From Sphingomicrobium arenosum (lineage in GTDB: Bacteria; Pseudomonadota; Alphaproteobacteria; Sphingomonadales; Sphingomonadaceae), in NCBI RefSeq assembly GCF_026157085.1, contig NZ_JANPVN010000001.1, positions 2,329,001-2,393,000 of the forward strand: 64,000 bases of DNA, in the 5' to 3' direction. Position 1 is the first letter of the stretch; each line of letters starts with the position of its first letter. The translations under genes and the position numbers were made by a program. Under the pieces are notes generated by a model that was not told the DNA's origin, made no database searches, and worked only from the letters and a program-made list of their open reading frames with translations. Shown here piece by piece: positions 8,874 through 17,783 of the stretch.

Positions 8874-9254
8874 ATGGCACGGATCACGGGACTTGGCGGC
8901 GTGTTCGTCAAGCGCAAGGACGTCGAGGCGTCGACCAAATGGTACAAGGACGTGCTCGGCATCGCGGGCGATTATGGCCCGATGTTCCGCTGGGCCGACG
9001 AGCCGCAGGAGGATCCCTTCAGCCTGTTGTCGAGCTTTGCCGAGGACACGACCTATCTCGATCCGGGCACCATGCCCTTCATGATCAACTTTCGCGTCGA
9101 CGACCTCGATGCCTTCCAGGCCGAATTGGAGGGCAAGGGCGTGGAGATCCTCGGGCGGGCCGACGAGGTCTATGGCAAGTTCGCCTGGATCCTCGACCCC
9201 GACGGCATCAAGATCGAATTGTGGGAACAGCTGGGGCCGGCGCCGGCGGCCTGA
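8874..9254 (+). CDS. VOC family (glyoxalase/bleomycin-resistance fold) protein
   Basis: A 126-residue protein of the vicinal oxygen chelate superfamily, with the usual N-terminal start GVFVKRKDVEASTKWYKDVL and the closing DPDGIKIELWEQ motif that supplies a metal-ligand glutamate in many members. Members range from glyoxalases to dioxygenases and binding proteins, and the specific reaction cannot be read. The second of two adjacent ATGs is used because AGGGGA lies six bases upstream of it; the ATG at 8871 is an equally possible start. Confidence 0.85.
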   Translation: MARITGLGGVFVKRKDVEASTKWYKDVLGIAGDYGPMFRWADEPQEDPFSLLSSFAEDTTYLDPGTMPFMINFRVDDLDAFQAELEGKGVEILGRADEVYGKFAWILDPDGIKIELWEQLGPAPAA

Positions 9255-9269
9255 GCCCGCCGCGCCGAT

Positions 9270-10496
9270 CTAGCGCACGGCCTTGCGGCTCCACGGCCAG
9301 CGGAAGGGCTTGCCCGATTTCAGCACGCTCTTCCTGAAGAAATTGGAAGCGACGCGCAGGATCAGCGCGACCCACAGCGCCTGCCAGGCGATCGCGACGA
9401 GATGCGGCCAGAGCGGCGCGACTTCGGCGGCGCGGGCGATCATCGCGAAGGGGCTGGTGAAGGGGAAGACGGCGGCGATGATCGCCTCGCGGCCATAGGG
9501 ATCGCCGACGCCCAGCTGCGCGCCGAGGAAGAGGACGACCTGGATCATGGTCACGGGCATGGACAACGTCTGCACCTGCCGCACGGTCGAAGCCTGCGCG
9601 CCGATGCCGAGGAACGCCGCGCCGAGGAGCAGGTAGCTCGTCGTGAAATAGACGAGGCCCAACAGGATGAAGACCGGCCAGCCCACCGCGGGCGGGGGCG
9701 GGATCAGCGCCGCGCTGCCGCCGCCAAAGGCGTAGAGCGCGATGACGATGGTCGTAATCCACACCGCGATGCCGGTCAGCGAGATGGCGAGCATCGCAAA
9801 CAATTTGCCGATGAAGATGCTGTCGACCGGCACGGCGGAGGCGAGCACCTCGATCGCCTTATTGCCCTTCTCTTCCAGCATCTGGGAGAGGAGCATGCCG
9901 GCGAGCAGGATGGTGACGAAGAAGAGGAGGAGCTGGCCCATGCGCGCGGTCAGCGCCTGCGCGAAGCTGCGGCTCGAGGCCGATTGGCTGCGGGTATTGA
10001 CCTCGAGCGGGGGGCCGGTGGCATCGGGCGGGGCGCCTTCCAATGATGCGCGGCGCGCCTCGTTAATAAAGGCGCCGAGATGACGCGCGGTGCCCGAGCC
10101 TTCGCCGAGCGTGCCGGTGAGGACGGGCGCCTCCAGCCCGCCGTCGAGGACGCCGAGAATGGGACGCTCGGTGCGCGCCAGCAGCGCCTCGCGCTGCGCA
10201 TCGAGATCGCCTTCGGGGTCGACCTGTTCGAGGGTCACGAAGCCATCGCCCGGCGCGAAGGGGGTGAAGCGCTCCTGCGCCTCGTTCAGTGCCGCGACCT
10301 CGGCGGCGGTGCCGATGACCGCGACGATGCGCTCATTGTCGCTGTCGGCGATATTGGTGCCGACCGCGCCGAACAGGACGCCGATACCGATCGGGAAGAA
10401 GGGGCCGATGAGGAAGAAAAGAAACGTCTTCGACAGGACGGTCGCGAAATAGTCGCGGCGGCCGATGACGAAGGCGGCGCGGATGATTTCCTTCAT
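9270..10496 (-). CDS. ABC transporter permease (NatB/ABC-2 type)
   Basis: A 408-residue ABC-2 membrane protein with one N-terminal helix (about residues 22-45), a large extracytoplasmic domain (about 50-190) and a C-terminal block of about five helices. This is the NatB arrangement, associated with sodium or drug efflux. The start at 10496 overlaps the stop of the ATPase gene by 4 bp, so the two subunits are translated together. An open frame continues upstream but runs through the ATPase gene and was discarded. The substrate is unknown. Confidence 0.88.
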   Translation of the reverse strand: MKEIIRAAFVIGRRDYFATVLSKTFLFFLIGPFFPIGIGVLFGAVGTNIADSDNERIVAVIGTAAEVAALNEAQERFTPFAPGDGFVTLEQVDPEGDLDAQREALLARTERPILGVLDGGLEAPVLTGTLGEGSGTARHLGAFINEARRASLEGAPPDATGPPLEVNTRSQSASSRSFAQALTARMGQLLLFFVTILLAGMLLSQMLEEKGNKAIEVLASAVPVDSIFIGKLFAMLAISLTGIAVWITTIVIALYAFGGGSAALIPPPPAVGWPVFILLGLVYFTTSYLLLGAAFLGIGAQASTVRQVQTLSMPVTMIQVVLFLGAQLGVGDPYGREAIIAAVFPFTSPFAMIARAAEVAPLWPHLVAIAWQALWVALILRVASNFFRKSVLKSGKPFRWPWSRKAVR

Positions 10497-11428
10497 GCCC
10501 GGGCATCCTTTTTCATCTGGGCGGCGACCGCCTCGCCCGCGATGGCGACGAAAGCATCGTGCAGGCCGGGGCGCTCGATCGACAGCGTGTCGATGCCCGC
10601 GCCATGGTCGATCAGGCTCTTGAGCATTTTCTCGGGGCCCGCTTCGGGCAGCTCGAAATGGAATTCGCAGCCCGACTGGCGGGCGCTGTCGGGCAGGTCG
10701 GCGCGCCAGGGGCCATCGGGGGTTCGGGTGCGCAGGTTGACGATGGGGCGCAGCCGGTTGCGCGCCTCGTCGACCCCGCCCTCGAAGGCGATCCTGCCAT
10801 TGGCGATGATCGCGACCTTTTCGCACAGGCGCTCGGCATGGGCGATGACATGGGTGGAGAAGATGACCGTCGTCCCCTCGGCGGCGAGGCGGCGGATGAG
10901 GTCTTCGAGCTTGCCCTGGTTGATTGCATCGAGGCCCGAGAAGGGCTCGTCGAGGACGACCATGCGCGGATGGTGGACGATGGTGCCCAAGAGCTGGACG
11001 GTCTGCGCCATGCCCTTGGACAAGGAACGGATCGGGGCCTCGATCCAGTCGCCAAGGCCGTGGCCGTCGAGCAGTTCGACGGCACGCGCGCGCCCGGTTT
11101 TCAGCGGCAGGCCGCGCAGCGCCCCCATGAAGGCGATGGCCTCCCTGCTGCTCATCGCCGGATAGAGGCCGCGTTCCTCGGGGAGGTAGCCGACGTCATG
11201 CGCGACCTTCAGCGGTTGCCGGTTGCCGAGCAGCGTGCGGTGTCCCTCGTCGGGGTCGATGATACCCAGCATCATGCGCAAGGTCGTCGTCTTGCCCGCG
11301 CCATTGGGGCCGAGGAAGCCGTAGATCGATCCCGCGGGCACCGACAGGCTGGCGCCGTCGACGGCGGTCTTGCCGTCGAAGGTCTTGACGAGGTCGGTCG
11401 CTTCGGCGGCGAGAGGCGTGGCGTTCAT
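10493..11428 (-). CDS. ABC transporter ATP-binding protein (NatA-like)
   Basis: A 311-residue ATPase subunit. It has Walker A GPNGAGKTTT near residue 40, a signature of the LSKGM type rather than LSGGQ near 136, and Walker B VVLDEPFSGLD near 160, followed by a C-terminal extension of the DUF4162 kind. It pairs with the overlapping NatB-type permease to form an exporter. Its start is close to, and divergent from, queG. Confidence 0.92.
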   Translation of the reverse strand: MNATPLAAEATDLVKTFDGKTAVDGASLSVPAGSIYGFLGPNGAGKTTTLRMMLGIIDPDEGHRTLLGNRQPLKVAHDVGYLPEERGLYPAMSSREAIAFMGALRGLPLKTGRARAVELLDGHGLGDWIEAPIRSLSKGMAQTVQLLGTIVHHPRMVVLDEPFSGLDAINQGKLEDLIRRLAAEGTTVIFSTHVIAHAERLCEKVAIIANGRIAFEGGVDEARNRLRPIVNLRTRTPDGPWRADLPDSARQSGCEFHFELPEAGPEKMLKSLIDHGAGIDTLSIERPGLHDAFVAIAGEAVAAQMKKDARA

Positions 11429-11457
11429 CCCTCAATTTGGTAAGGGCTGGAGCCGTG

Positions 11458-12492
11458 ATGGCAAGCCTTGAAACCCGGATCGAGGAAGAAGCGCGGCGGC
11501 TCGGCTTTGCCGCTTGCGGCTTCGCGCGTGCCGATGCGGCCGACGATGCGGGCGAGGAATTGCGCGCCTTCGTCGCCGAGGGGCGGCATGGCGACATGGG
11601 CTGGATGGAAGAGCGGCTGCACCACCGCGTCGGCGTCAAGGCGCTGTGGCCCGAGGCGAAGAGCGTCATCGCCCTGGGGCTGAGCTATGCGCCCGACCGC
11701 GACCCGCGGTGGCTCGAAGACCATCCGACCAAGGGGCGGATCAGCGTCTATGCGCAGGGCGCCGACTATCACAAGCTGGTGAAGCAGAAGCTGAAGGCCT
11801 TGGCGCGCTGGCTGGTGGCCGAGGCGCCGTGCGAGGTGAAGGTGTTCGTCGACACCGCGCCGGTGATGGAAAAACCCCTCGCCGCCGCTGCCGGGGTGGG
11901 CTGGCAGGGCAAGCACACCAACTTGCTCAACCGCACCCATGGCAACTGGCTGTTCCTCGGCATCATCTATACGACGCTGGAGCTGGCGCCGAGCGCGCCG
12001 GCCAAGGTGCATTGCGGCAGCTGCACCGCCTGCATCAAGGATTGCCCGACGGGCGCGATCACCGCGCCGCACCGGATCGATGCGCGCAAATGCATCTCCT
12101 ATCTCACCATCGAGCATCCCGGCCCGATCCCGGAAGACTATCGCGAGGCGATGGGCAATCGCATCTATGGCTGCGACGATTGCCTGTCGGCCTGTCCGTG
12201 GAACCGCTTCGCCGACGGCGCCCAGGGCCATGAGAAGTTCGCGCCCCGCCCCGAACTGGTCGCCCCCGCGCTGGCCGATCTGTTGCAATTGGACGATGCG
12301 GGGTTTCGCGAGATGTTCGCAGGTTCGCCGATCAAGCGCATCGGGCGGGGGCGTATGGTCCGCAACTGCCTTATCGCGGCCGGTAACAGCAAGGAGAAAG
12401 GCCTGCTCGAGCAGGTCGAGCCGCTGACCCGCGATGCCGATCCGGTGGTCGCCGAGGCGGCGCGCTGGGCCAAGGGGCGGTTGGCGCGCTAG
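11458..12492 (+). CDS. queG: Epoxyqueuosine reductase
   Basis: A 344-residue enzyme for the last step of queuosine synthesis, reducing epoxyqueuosine in tRNA with cobalamin and two [4Fe-4S] clusters. The cluster motifs are CGSCTACIKDCPTGAI near residue 187 and CDDCLSACPWNRFA near 239, and the N-domain carries the family's FVDTAPVMEK stretch. The ATG at 11458 is chosen because GGAG lies five bases upstream; a TTG seven codons earlier is open but unsupported. It converges with a lipoprotein gene, overlapping it by 4 bp. Confidence 0.95.
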   Translation: MASLETRIEEEARRLGFAACGFARADAADDAGEELRAFVAEGRHGDMGWMEERLHHRVGVKALWPEAKSVIALGLSYAPDRDPRWLEDHPTKGRISVYAQGADYHKLVKQKLKALARWLVAEAPCEVKVFVDTAPVMEKPLAAAAGVGWQGKHTNLLNRTHGNWLFLGIIYTTLELAPSAPAKVHCGSCTACIKDCPTGAITAPHRIDARKCISYLTIEHPGPIPEDYREAMGNRIYGCDDCLSACPWNRFADGAQGHEKFAPRPELVAPALADLLQLDDAGFREMFAGSPIKRIGRGRMVRNCLIAAGNSKEKGLLEQVEPLTRDADPVVAEAARWAKGRLAR

Positions 12493-12863
12493 TTGGCGGC
12501 TTCCAGTGCGCGGATGCAGGCGGTGCGATCGACCTCGTCGCCGCCGGGTCCGCGCGCCTCGACATGCGCGGTCTCGGTGCCGCCGCGACCATTGGGGTAG
12601 AGATAGGCGTCCAAGGTGCAGCCCGCCGTCTTCCATTGCAGCATCAGGCTGTCGCCCTCGGGCACCTGCAGGCTGGGCGCGCCGAAGCGTGACAGGAGGC
12701 TCGCCGCGCCCATGCCGAGGAGGCTCCCCGCGCTGGCGGGCGCGGTGGCGGCGACGAGCGAATAATTGGCCGACGGGGTCGGCGGCGCAGCGGAAGTGGC
12801 GCGGCTGCCGCAGGCCGACAGCGCGGCGGCGGCAAGCAGCAGGGGAAGGGCGAGACGCTTCAT
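12489..12863 (-). CDS. Small putative lipoprotein
   Basis: A 124-residue protein beginning with a clear lipoprotein signal (KRLALPLLLAAAALSAC, lipobox LSAC). The mature part is Ala/Ser-rich, then contains a compact segment ending with two cysteines (near residues 84 and 117) that could form a disulfide. I do not recognise a family with known function. The start at 12863 is set by the signal peptide; an upstream extension of the frame is rejected. Its 3' end overlaps queG on the opposite strand by 4 bp. Confidence 0.75.
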   Translation of the reverse strand: MKRLALPLLLAAAALSACGSRATSAAPPTPSANYSLVAATAPASAGSLLGMGAASLLSRFGAPSLQVPEGDSLMLQWKTAGCTLDAYLYPNGRGGTETAHVEARGPGGDEVDRTACIRALEAAN

Positions 12864-12989
12864 GAGACGAAGCCTATCCACGGCTCGTCGCGCGACGCAA
12901 GCGCCTTCGGTTCGGACGCCTTTTCCTTGCGCTGGAACGGGCCAGCGCATAGGGGCGCTGCCATTCCTTTTTCATTCAAGGCAAGTTTC

Positions 12990-13988
12990 ATGACCCAGCC
13001 CCGCCTCGACGTGCTCGCCATCGGCAATGCGATCGTCGACGTCATCGCCGATGCGAGCGACGAATTTCTTGACCAGCAGGATCTCGACAAGGGCGGCATG
13101 CGCCTCATCGACGAGGCCGAGGCGGAGCGGCTCTACGGACTGATGGGCGCGGGCCGCGAGATTTCGGGCGGCTCGGCGGGCAATACCGCCGCCGGCATCG
13201 CCGCGCTCGGCGTCAAGGCAGGCTTCATCGGGCAGGTCGCCGACGACCAGCTGGGGCAGATCTACAAGCATGACATCGAGGCCGCGGGCGTGGACTTCAT
13301 CGTGCCGCCGTCGAGCGAGGTGGACGCCGCCACCGCGCGCTGCCTCATCCTCGTCACCCCCGATGCGCAGCGCACCATGAACACCTTCCTCGGCGCCGCG
13401 CAGGAACTGCCGGCGGGCGCGATCAGCGATGAAGCGGTGGCCGATGCCTCGATCCTCTATCTCGAAGGCTATCTGTGGGACCCGCCCGGGCCGCGCGCGG
13501 CGATGGAAAAGGCGATCGACGCGGCGCGCGCCGCGGGCCGCAAGGTCGCCTTCACCCTGTCCGACACCTTCTGCATCTCGCGCCACCGCGGCGATTTCGT
13601 GCGGCTGCTGGATGAAGGCAAGATCGACGTGCTCTTCTCCAACGAGGAAGAAGCAAAGGCGCTGGCCGACAAGAGCGACCTCGACGAGGCGGTCGAGTGG
13701 ATCGCGCCCAAGGTCCCGCTGCTCGTCGTGACGCGCTCGGAAAAGGGCGCGATCGCGGTCGAGGACGGGCATCGCGCCCGCGTCGGCGCACAGCCGATCA
13801 AGGCGCTGGTCGACACTACCGGCGCGGGCGACCTGTTCGCGGCGGGCTTCCTTGCCGGGTTGGCGCAGGAGCGCGACCTCGAGGCGTGCCTCAAGATGGG
13901 CGCGATCGCGGCGGCCGAGGTGATCCAGCATTATGGCGCCCGTCCCGAAGAGGATCTGCGCGCGCTGGTCGCGAAGAAGCTGGCCTAG
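12990..13988 (+). CDS. Adenosine kinase (PfkB family)
   Basis: A 332-residue carbohydrate/purine kinase of the PfkB (ribokinase) family, of the type annotated as adenosine kinase in sphingomonads. It would phosphorylate adenosine to AMP for purine salvage. Diagnostic features are the GGSAGNTAAGIAALG glycine motif near residue 55 and the C-terminal DTTGAGDLFAAGF catalytic motif near 275. The ATG at 12990 follows a purine-rich stretch. A strong terminator lies just after the stop. Other PfkB sugar kinases are the alternative. Confidence 0.85.
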   Translation: MTQPRLDVLAIGNAIVDVIADASDEFLDQQDLDKGGMRLIDEAEAERLYGLMGAGREISGGSAGNTAAGIAALGVKAGFIGQVADDQLGQIYKHDIEAAGVDFIVPPSSEVDAATARCLILVTPDAQRTMNTFLGAAQELPAGAISDEAVADASILYLEGYLWDPPGPRAAMEKAIDAARAAGRKVAFTLSDTFCISRHRGDFVRLLDEGKIDVLFSNEEEAKALADKSDLDEAVEWIAPKVPLLVVTRSEKGAIAVEDGHRARVGAQPIKALVDTTGAGDLFAAGFLAGLAQERDLEACLKMGAIAAAEVIQHYGARPEEDLRALVAKKLA

Positions 13989-14013
13989 ACCAGCGTCGCT
14001 AAAAGAGAAAAAG

Positions 14014-14053
14014 AAAGGCCCGGCGGGAGTGGATCCCGCCGGGCCTTTTTCTT
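14014..14053. terminator. Bidirectional intrinsic terminator
   Basis: A 14-bp stem, AAAGGCCCGGCGGG with its complement CCCGCCGGGCCTTT, encloses a 7-base loop. It is followed by TTTTTCTT on the plus strand and preceded by an A-rich run that gives a U-tract on the other strand. It sits between the convergent adenosine kinase and sodium symporter genes and can serve both. Confidence 0.92.
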
Positions 14054-14072
14054 GGCGCTCGGTCGCTGTGTC

Positions 14073-15515
14073 CTAGCCCAGAAGGCCCGGGAACAGGCCG
14101 AACAGCAGCACCAGCCCGACCGCGACCGGGCACAGCCAGGCAATGAGGAAGCGCCACAAGGCGAACATGCCGTTCGACAGGCCGGTGGCCGCCTTCATCA
14201 TCTTCTGGTCGGCCTTCCAGCCGATGAAGATCGACAGGATCATCACGCCGACCGGCAGCATGATCTTGCCGGTGAAGCCGTCGATCGTGTCGAGGATGTC
14301 GGCATTTTCGAACAGGCCCCAGAAGCCCAGCGGGCGCACGTCGGCAAGGACGTTGTAGCCCAGCAGCGCGAACACGCCGAGGCCGAAGGCGCCGATGCCG
14401 AAGATGGTGGCCGAGGTGAAGCGGGTCCACTTCATCTCGCCCTTGCCCCAGGCAGTCGGCACTTCGAGCAGCGAGACCGAACTGGTCAGCGCGGCGACGA
14501 AGATGAGGAGGAAGAAGAGGAGGCCGATGAGCGCGCCGCCCGGCATCGACTGGAAGGCGACCGGCAAGGCCTGGAAGACGAGCGTGGGCCCGCCCGCCGG
14601 ATCGAGCCCCGCCCCGAACACGATCGGGAAGATCATCAGGCCCGCGATGAGCGCGACGCCGGTGTCGGCCATCGCGATGGTGGCCGCCGTGCCCCCCAGC
14701 CCGCCCTTCTGCTTGATGTAGCTGCCGTAGGTGATGAGGCCGGCGACGCCGAGCGAGAGCGAGAAGAGCGCCTGGCCGAGCGCCTCGTTCATGACCTGCG
14801 GGGTGAGCTTGGAGAAATCGGCGGTGAAGAGGAAGGCGGTGGCTTCCTCGAAATTGCCGGCAAAGGCGCCATAGATGGTGATGCCCACGAGCAGCGCGAA
14901 GAAGATCGGCATGAGGATCGTCGCCGCTTTCTCGATGCCCGCATGGACGCCGCGGCTGACGACGAACCAGGTCACGCCCATGAACAGCGCATGCATGGCG
15001 AGCAGCATTTTCCAGTCGCCGAGCAGGCCGCCGAGACGGGCCTGGATCTGGTCGATACTCTCGCCCGCGAAGGCCCCGCCCAGGGGATCGCCGCGGCCGA
15101 TGGCGCTGACGAGCTCGCCGCCCATCACGCCCGCATAATAAAGCACCCAGCCGGCGACGACCGAGTAGAAGGAGAGGATGAGGAAGGCGCCGATGGTGCC
15201 CAGCGTCGCGGTGATCGACCAGCCCTTTGACGCGTTGGAGCGATCCGCGACCTCGCGCACCGAGCCGACCGCGTCGGTCTGGCCGATGCGCCCGGTGGTG
15301 ATCTCGGCGAGCACGAGCGGCAGGCCGAGGAGTAGGACGAAGGCGACATAGACGAGGACGAAGGCGCCCCCGCCATTTTCGCCCGCGAGCGTGGGGAAGC
15401 GCCAGATGTTGCCGAGGCCGACGGCGGCGCCGACGGCGGCGAGAATGAAGGCACTGCGGCTGGACCAGCCTTCCTTGGCCGATGCGCTGCCCATGGCGGC
15501 TCCCTTGGAAACCAT
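14073..15515 (-). CDS. Sodium-dependent transporter, SNF (neurotransmitter symporter) family
   Basis: A 480-residue LeuT-fold symporter that would import an amino acid or related compound with sodium. The family hallmark AAVGLGNIWRFP in the first helix is intact, and about 12 membrane segments follow. The ATG at 15515 is chosen because GGGGAGGA lies four to five bases upstream; an earlier in-frame ATG lacks such a site. The gene is downstream of the HIT gene on the same strand. The substrate cannot be told from sequence alone. Confidence 0.93.
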   Translation of the reverse strand: MVSKGAAMGSASAKEGWSSRSAFILAAVGAAVGLGNIWRFPTLAGENGGGAFVLVYVAFVLLLGLPLVLAEITTGRIGQTDAVGSVREVADRSNASKGWSITATLGTIGAFLILSFYSVVAGWVLYYAGVMGGELVSAIGRGDPLGGAFAGESIDQIQARLGGLLGDWKMLLAMHALFMGVTWFVVSRGVHAGIEKAATILMPIFFALLVGITIYGAFAGNFEEATAFLFTADFSKLTPQVMNEALGQALFSLSLGVAGLITYGSYIKQKGGLGGTAATIAMADTGVALIAGLMIFPIVFGAGLDPAGGPTLVFQALPVAFQSMPGGALIGLLFFLLIFVAALTSSVSLLEVPTAWGKGEMKWTRFTSATIFGIGAFGLGVFALLGYNVLADVRPLGFWGLFENADILDTIDGFTGKIMLPVGVMILSIFIGWKADQKMMKAATGLSNGMFALWRFLIAWLCPVAVGLVLLFGLFPGLLG

Positions 15516-15606
15516 CTGATCCTCCCCGGTTAAATACTGTTGGTGCGACGTGGTAACGGGCAAAGGCGCGCCCGCCTAGGGGCTTGGACGCGCCGCTCGT
15601 CGAAAA

Positions 15607-15984
15607 CTATTTGCAGAGCATGGGCCCCAAAGGCTCGCCCGCGAACAAATGGACGTGGAGGTGCGGCACCTCCTGGCCCGCGCGCTGGCCGACGTTGGCG
15701 AGCATGCGATAGCCCTGCTGTTCCATCCCGCGTTCGCGCGCGACCTTGCCGACAAGGCGGACGAAATCGAGGATTTCCTCGTCCGACGCCTTGGCAGTGA
15801 AATCGTCCCAGCTGACATATTTGCCCTTGGGGATGACCAGGATGTGATGCGCCGCCAACGGGTTGATGTCGTGGAAGGCGAAGCTGTGTTCGCTCTCGGC
15901 TTCCTTGTGGCAGGGCAGCTCCTCGCGCAGGATCTTGGCGAAGACATTGTCGTCGTCATAAGGGGCAGTGGCATCGATGGGCAT
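15607..15984 (-). CDS. HIT family protein (HINT-like nucleotide hydrolase)
   Basis: A 125-residue histidine triad protein with the catalytic HLHVHLFAG motif near residues 105-113, expected to cleave nucleotide phosphoramidates such as AMP-lysine. The length and the N-terminal MPIDATAPYDDDNVFAKI pattern match alphaproteobacterial HINT-type proteins. An in-frame ATG at 16032 would add 16 residues without a ribosome-binding site and is less likely. It is divergent from sspB. Confidence 0.9.
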   Translation of the reverse strand: MPIDATAPYDDDNVFAKILREELPCHKEAESEHSFAFHDINPLAAHHILVIPKGKYVSWDDFTAKASDEEILDFVRLVGKVARERGMEQQGYRMLANVGQRAGQEVPHLHVHLFAGEPLGPMLCK

Positions 15985-16052
15985 GAGGTTGGCGATCCAA
16001 TCGTCTAGTGTTCCCCTTGACCCATCGCGCATGCGGGTTCACGAGGCAAGCC

Positions 16053-16526
16053 ATGACCGACGACACGCCCGAAAGCCTGATTCCCTATGACGAGATCGTG
16101 CAGGAAGCGCTGCGCGCGGTGGTCGGGCGCGTCCTGACCAGCGTCGCCACGCAGGGCGGGCTGCCGGGCGGGCATCATTTCTACATCACCTTTCGCACGC
16201 GCCATCCCGGCGTCGACATCCCGGCGCATCTGGTCGAACGTTTCCCCGAGGAAATGACGATCGTCATCCAGCATCGCTTCTGGGATCTCGAGGTCGACGA
16301 CCAGGGCTTTTCGGTGGGCCTCAGCTTCGGCGGGGTGCCGTCGAGCCTGCGCGTGCCGTTCGGCGCGGTGACCGACTTCGTCGATCCGGCGGTCGAATTC
16401 AGCCTCAAGTTCCAGGCCTCGGACGATATCGAGATCGAGACGACCGACGCGCCGGATCGCCCGGCGGCCGAGGCGAGCGAGGACGGCTCGAACGTCGTTG
16501 CGGTGGATTTCACGAAAAAGAAATAA
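16053..16526 (+). CDS. sspB: ClpXP adaptor SspB, alphaproteobacterial type
   Basis: A 157-residue member of the SspB-like (DUF1321) family, the alphaproteobacterial tethering factor that delivers ssrA-tagged proteins to ClpXP. The middle HHFYITFRT, LVERFPEEMTIVIQH and VPFGAVTDFVDP motifs are typical. The acidic linker and final positively charged tail fit the XB-type ClpX-binding arrangement. The ATG at 16053 has GAGG six bases upstream. It converges with the pseudokinase gene across a hairpin. Confidence 0.9.
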   Translation: MTDDTPESLIPYDEIVQEALRAVVGRVLTSVATQGGLPGGHHFYITFRTRHPGVDIPAHLVERFPEEMTIVIQHRFWDLEVDDQGFSVGLSFGGVPSSLRVPFGAVTDFVDPAVEFSLKFQASDDIEIETTDAPDRPAAEASEDGSNVVAVDFTKKK

Positions 16527-16533
16527 GGCCAAA

Positions 16534-16552
16534 GGACAGCCGGTGGCTGTCC
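16534..16552. terminator. Hairpin between convergent genes, possible terminator
   Basis: A perfect 8-bp stem (GGACAGCC/GGCTGTCC) with a GGT loop directly follows sspB. No T-run follows, so it is either a weak or factor-assisted terminator or a 3'-end stabilising hairpin. Confidence 0.45.
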
Positions 16553-16593
16553 GACGTCTTGTTCCGGAGCGAAGCGGAGGCGCGGGCGTCCGC

Positions 16594-17592
16594 CTAGCGC
16601 AGCGGCAGGCGGATGCGGATGCGGCGACCGCCCTCGATGAGGTCGCGCGCCTGTTCGCCCTCCACCTTGGCGAGCTGGCGAGCGATGCAGCGGATCATCG
16701 CCTCGCTTTCCTCGACCGGCGGCGCATCGACCGCCTCTTCCTCCCAGTTGAGACACAGCGTGTCGCAGCCCTCGGGGCCGCTGCCCTGATCGACCGCCCA
16801 ATCGAGATGGACGCGCCCGTCGCGGGTGCGCCACGCACCATGGTCATGCGCCCAGCGAGCGAGCTCGTGGACGATGAGGGTGAGCGGGGTGACGATACCA
16901 TTGGCGAGGCGCACCGGCGGGCCGTCGCAGGAAAAGCTGGCGGGCGAGGGCAGATGGACGCCGACCACCGCCTCGATGAGGCGGCGCAGGTCGACGGTGA
17001 ATTCGCCGTCATGATCGAGCCCGATGATATGGGCATTGGCGAGCGCGCCGATACGCTCGCGCGCATTGTCGAGGAGCGCGGCCTTGTCGTGGCTCTGCTC
17101 GGCGCTGGTCTCGAGCGATTCCTGGACGACGACGAACAGGTCGCGCACGCGGGTGCGCAGCTCGCGGTTGAGCATGGCCTGCCGCCTGGCCTCGCGCTCG
17201 AGCGCCGCTTCCTGCTGTTTCTGGACGGTGATGTCGGTGCCCGAGACGATGATCTCGACGACATTGCCGAGCGTATCGTAGATGGGCGCGGTCTTGCGGA
17301 TGACGTGAATGATGCCCTGGTCGCCGAAACGGGCGGCGGTCTGGCGCGTGGTGGCCTTGCCTTCACGCGCGCGGGCGACATCCTCTTCCAGTTCGCGGGC
17401 GATGGCGGGGTCGTAGTTCCACCACTGACTTTCCCAGAAGATGGTGCCTTCGACATCTTTGAAATCGACCCCGGCGAGGTCGAGTGCGGGTCGGCCGCTT
17501 TCGATCATGCGCCCGTCGAGATCAAGCACGGCCACGAACGACACGAGCTGGTCGAACATCTGCTGGAGCCGACGATCGGCGCGCGTGTCCAT
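16594..17592 (-). CDS. PAS-domain protein with degenerate HWE histidine kinase domain
   Basis: A 332-residue cytoplasmic protein. An N-terminal PAS domain (about 10-135, ending IIVSGTDITVQKQ) leads through a short coil into an HWE-type kinase module. Two key residues are missing. The H-box that normally reads NHRVKN is RTRVRD, so the phospho-accepting His is Thr. The N-box HELATNAVKYGA equivalent reads HELARWAHDHGA, so the magnesium-binding Asn is Trp. The G-box is also unrecognisable. The frame is fully open and the fold landmarks (GPPVRLA, RVHLDW) remain, so this looks like a maintained pseudokinase, perhaps a decoy or adaptor for general stress or light signalling. GGGGGA lies upstream of the ATG. 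Confidence 0.8.
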   Translation of the reverse strand: MDTRADRRLQQMFDQLVSFVAVLDLDGRMIESGRPALDLAGVDFKDVEGTIFWESQWWNYDPAIARELEEDVARAREGKATTRQTAARFGDQGIIHVIRKTAPIYDTLGNVVEIIVSGTDITVQKQQEAALEREARRQAMLNRELRTRVRDLFVVVQESLETSAEQSHDKAALLDNARERIGALANAHIIGLDHDGEFTVDLRRLIEAVVGVHLPSPASFSCDGPPVRLANGIVTPLTLIVHELARWAHDHGAWRTRDGRVHLDWAVDQGSGPEGCDTLCLNWEEEAVDAPPVEESEAMIRCIARQLAKVEGEQARDLIEGGRRIRIRLPLR

Positions 17593-17783
17593 CCTATCCC
17601 CCAAGCACCCCGCAGCGTCGCAAGGCCTGCGCATCATGGCATGGGCAGGCCTGCTGACAAGGCTTAATAATCGAACCGAACGGTGGACGCGCTACGAGGC
17701 CGAGGGGTGTTGACGGTGCGGTGCTCGACCAACGGGCGCGCAGTGTCGACCAACGGCGGTGGCGGACCGATCGCCGTCGCCCC

